Of a DNA stretch of 64,000 nucleotides, positions 61,806 to 64,000 are shown piece after piece; positions within the stretch are counted from its first letter, which is position 1, and each line of letters starts with the position of its first letter. Position numbers and translations under genes: made by a program. The DNA lies in the NCBI GenBank assembly GCA_026545765.1, contig CM048844.1, positions 7,318,524 through 7,382,523 on the forward strand, given 5' to 3'. The DNA comes from Plantago major. Taxonomy: Eukaryota; Streptophyta; Magnoliopsida; Lamiales; Plantaginaceae. The notes beneath the pieces are model-generated. The model was not told where the DNA came from. It ran no database searches and saw only the letters and a program-made list of their open reading frames with translations.

Positions 61806-62338
61806 ACAACGATTATAATAACAAATAAAGGAATGTCATATTTGAACTTACCCGCAACTCATCAGAGTACTCGGCCCTCATGTGGTCCGACATGTGAGAC
61901 CAACACTCACCACCCTTCCCCGGTGGCTCTCTCCTGCTCCGAATGATGTCACCGAGTTTATTATGGACCTCCCGAGACCATAAACTTTTGTCAATGTTTA
62001 AGATACAAGAAACAAATATTAATTACTTTAGTACAACAATTTATACTTGTCAACTATCATAAGTTATGTTTTACATATTTAAGAAGAATGTATAATACTT
62101 ACTTGGCAGAACCCAAAGGAAAAATCACCGGCAACCCGTCCCACGTAACGTTGAGATTCTGTGCATCCCACTCGAGGTAGGGACAATCGTCCTCCTCCTC
62201 CTCTCGTGTCCGGCCGACCGGGTAGAGCCCTAATACTATCACTGTGGTGGGGTCTCAGAACTGAGACTCCGCTCGACTACTGTGAGCCCTCACCCCCCTC
62301 TAACCCTGTCCCCGCCCCAGGACTATCATGCGGCTGGC

Positions 62339-62376
62339 TCTGTGTGTGTGTGTGTGTGTTGGGGGGGGGGGGGGGG
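62339..62376. repeat. (GT)n followed by poly-G
   Basis: About eleven GT units run straight into sixteen G. The tract lies in the N-terminal coding part of the TNP1-like remnant and helps break it. Confidence 0.9.
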
Positions 62377-62535
62377 CGATAGGTGTATGGTCTCTGTCGC
62401 GACATCTGCAAAAACATGTAACAAATACAATAAAATGCGTTAGTGCGAGTTATAATACAAAACAAATTATAATAACACATGTAACTATTTTTCATGCAGA
62501 ACAGAAATACTCAAGTGTTATCAACTACTAACTAG

Positions 62536-63590
62536 TTATAATACACATAATATACCGTTATCGCCGTCCTCTAAGTCTACATATTGGTCCTTCGTGCCTA
62601 AATTTTTGAAAAATAAGCTCAACTCGGTGATAGCAGTCCATACATGTTTAGGTAGCAGCTCTCGAAATGCTACCGGGATAAGCCTCTCCATGAACACATG
62701 ACAGTCGTGGCTCTTCATCCCAAAAACCTTTGTCTTCTTCAAATCCACACACTTCTCTAAATTTGAGGCGTAATTATCTGGGAAACTCAATGCCCTCACC
62801 CAATCAAACATAATTGACTTAGATGCATTGTCAATTGTGTAGCACGCTTTCGGCCACTTACATTTCTCATCCTTCTTTGTCAACTCAGGCCTTTTACACC
62901 ATGTATCCAACTCGGCTCTAGACTTCGCATGGTCCTTTGTTTTTCCCTCAATGTTGCAAAGTGTATTGAATAACTTCTCGAATTCATTAGATCGAGGTCT
63001 ATCATTTACGATAATAAATCAATTTCACAATAATTCAATAAATTGCTACATAATATAAGTTATATTAGATTCAATCAATTGTTACGTCATTACATAATAT
63101 AAGTTACATTAACTTCAATTTTACCATAATGTTTGGTTTCATATATCAACTAATGATTACTAGTTATACAAGCCTAAAGACAAAACGGATAAAACTCATC
63201 ATTCTCTTGCAGCCCCCTCCTCACCACTTGTGACGCTCCCTACCACAGAACTTGCATTCCAACAGATCTACATCCTCCTCCCAATAGGCAGCCCCAAACC
63301 CCGCCTCTCCCTCCATTGGAGATATGCCATGGACGGTGCTTCCTCACCATGATGAATCCATACATAATACTTAGGCATGAATCCATTACGTCTCAAGTGC
63401 TCGAATACCGCTGTAGGAGTCATAAATTGCTTGTTTCTGCAGGTTTCCAATGTGCAAGGACACTTTATCAACTCCCATTTGCACAAGCCGGACGTCCCAT
63501 GGTAAACGCGATGAAACCTTTAACCCCTTTTACAAAACTCCTACAAACTCTGCCATTTGCCGTTGCATTTATCGTACATCCATGAACGGT
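62536..63590 (-). pseudogene. TNP2-like CACTA transposase, internally deleted
   Basis: At 63270-63590 the minus strand carries an N-terminal transposase-associated domain (DRSWMYDKCNGKW, then KCPCTLETCRNK, then VFEHLRRNGFMPKYYVWIHHGEE), split by a stop and a frameshift. At 62536-63010 it carries the later part (LCNIEGKTKD, KSHDCHVFMERLIPVAFRELLP), normal for the region joining the transposase-21 and DUF4218 domains. Only ~260 bp separate the two parts, where a full TNP2 has several hundred residues including the catalytic core. The copy therefore cannot transpose itself. Confidence 0.8.
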
Positions 63591-64000
63591 CGGAATTCAT
63601 TAGATACTTTTGTAACCTGACACGTTCCAATTGATTAGATCGTATTTAATTGATTAGATCGATTCCAATTCTGTCGAGATTAATTGTTAATTATTATACG
63701 TTCCTTATAATTTCATGATTAATTATTAAGTGTTCGATATGTTACAAAATTTCCCACGTATTTTAACCATTTCAACCACTTACTACTACGAGTTATAAAT
63801 TATAAATTACACGTTAATATAATCAACAAATAGTCTCAAAACACTTAACTAAATCCTCGTAATCTAGTACATATACGAATTTATCAAATCAAAACTATTT
63901 AATATTATACTAATTAACAATCTAAGTGATAGCAATCTCAAAGTTTATTAACTAAATCTTAACATTATACGTACTAATTAACTAGTAATACTAATTTGAT

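Larger units (their letters stand above)
60606..62390 (-). pseudogene. TNP1-like (plant transposase-24, Ptta/En/Spm) gene, broken
   Basis: Minus-strand segments in order are: an acidic low-complexity N-terminus (EEEEDDCPYLEWD), WDGLPVIFPLG, SLWSREVHNKLGDIIRSRR, MSDHMRAEYSDELR, IPQIWRVYETMGSKLYRDMVHTW, ALWDAYWART, VHHLGRRSTVIDYYKS, KYDIFKKSKLKDGIWTDSRAE, IGAQVMRQEEETGEVLSTEQVDKIF and EVNKPDSKGRIYGLGSLG. This is the arrangement of the En/Spm-associated transposase-24 family, which binds element ends or assists the main transposase. A frame change near 61330 and near 60765 plus a simple-sequence tract near the start suggest it is no longer functional. Some gaps are introns. Confidence 0.75.
60010..64000. 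mobile_element. CACTA (En/Spm) transposon, one end and part of the body
   Basis: The terminus CACTACAAAAAAAT starts at 60010, followed by a subterminal array of tagcgacggat words. Beyond it, on the minus strand, lie remnants of the two genes of CACTA elements: a TNP1-like plant transposase-24 protein and a TNP2-like transposase. The other terminus is not in the window, so the right limit is the window edge. Frameshifts and a deletion indicate that it is non-autonomous. Confidence 0.88.

Noticed and set aside
62161..62382. Plus-strand 73-codon frame with Pro/Gly-rich sequence
   Set aside because: It is antisense to the TNP1-like remnant and runs through the GT and poly-G tracts.

Overview
The window is nuclear DNA of a flowering plant, most likely a eudicot. 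The genes have GT-AG introns, the intergenic DNA is AT-rich and full of non-autonomous DNA transposons, and every recognisable protein is a plant family member. The species cannot be named from the sequence. No prokaryotic, viral or organellar genome features were seen, and no tRNA or rRNA gene was recognised.

Eight protein genes were found. Left to right they are: the N-terminal half of a PPR protein (minus strand, cut by the left edge); cytosolic ribosomal protein L9 (plus, 3 exons, 194 aa); an M1 metallopeptidase of the leukotriene-A4-hydrolase type (minus, 4 exons, 613 aa); a serine carboxypeptidase-like protein (minus, 14 exons, 471 aa); TONNEAU1 (plus, 8 exons, 265 aa); an organellar-type adenylate kinase (plus, 4 exons, 280 aa); an RLCK-VII kinase close to PBL7/CDL1 (plus, 5 exons, 373 aa); a TBC-domain Rab-GAP (minus, 18 exons, 776 aa); and phosphatidylglycerophosphate synthase (minus, 7 exons, 327 aa). 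Counting the partial PPR gene the total is nine. The eight multi-exon genes were rebuilt exon by exon from splice sites, with reading frame kept across every junction.

The spaces between genes are accessory DNA. 8.05-9.87 kb is an AT-rich array built on a short 'aaaactagacaat' word and carries what looks like a captured first-exon fragment of AP-4 epsilon. 11.6-11.9 kb holds a decayed PP2C. 21.6-24.6 kb holds three non-autonomous elements with inverted ends. 29.1-32.7 kb is two ~1.1-1.2 kb repeats facing each other around a 1.3 kb core, a large potential hairpin. From 60.01 kb to the right edge lies one end of a CACTA (En/Spm) transposon with broken TNP1-like and TNP2-like genes.

The genes do not form one pathway; they are ordinary housekeeping and signalling genes. 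Their order is informative, however: TON1, a TBC Rab-GAP and PGP synthase are also close neighbours in Arabidopsis (from memory, around AT3G55000-AT3G55030), so 25-58 kb is probably an anciently conserved block into which an adenylate kinase and an RLCK gene are interleaved. I found no convincing previously undescribed biological system. The most unusual structures are the facing-repeat locus, the 'ctagacaat' array with its captured gene fragment, and the intronic decayed copy of an active-site exon in the M1 peptidase gene.
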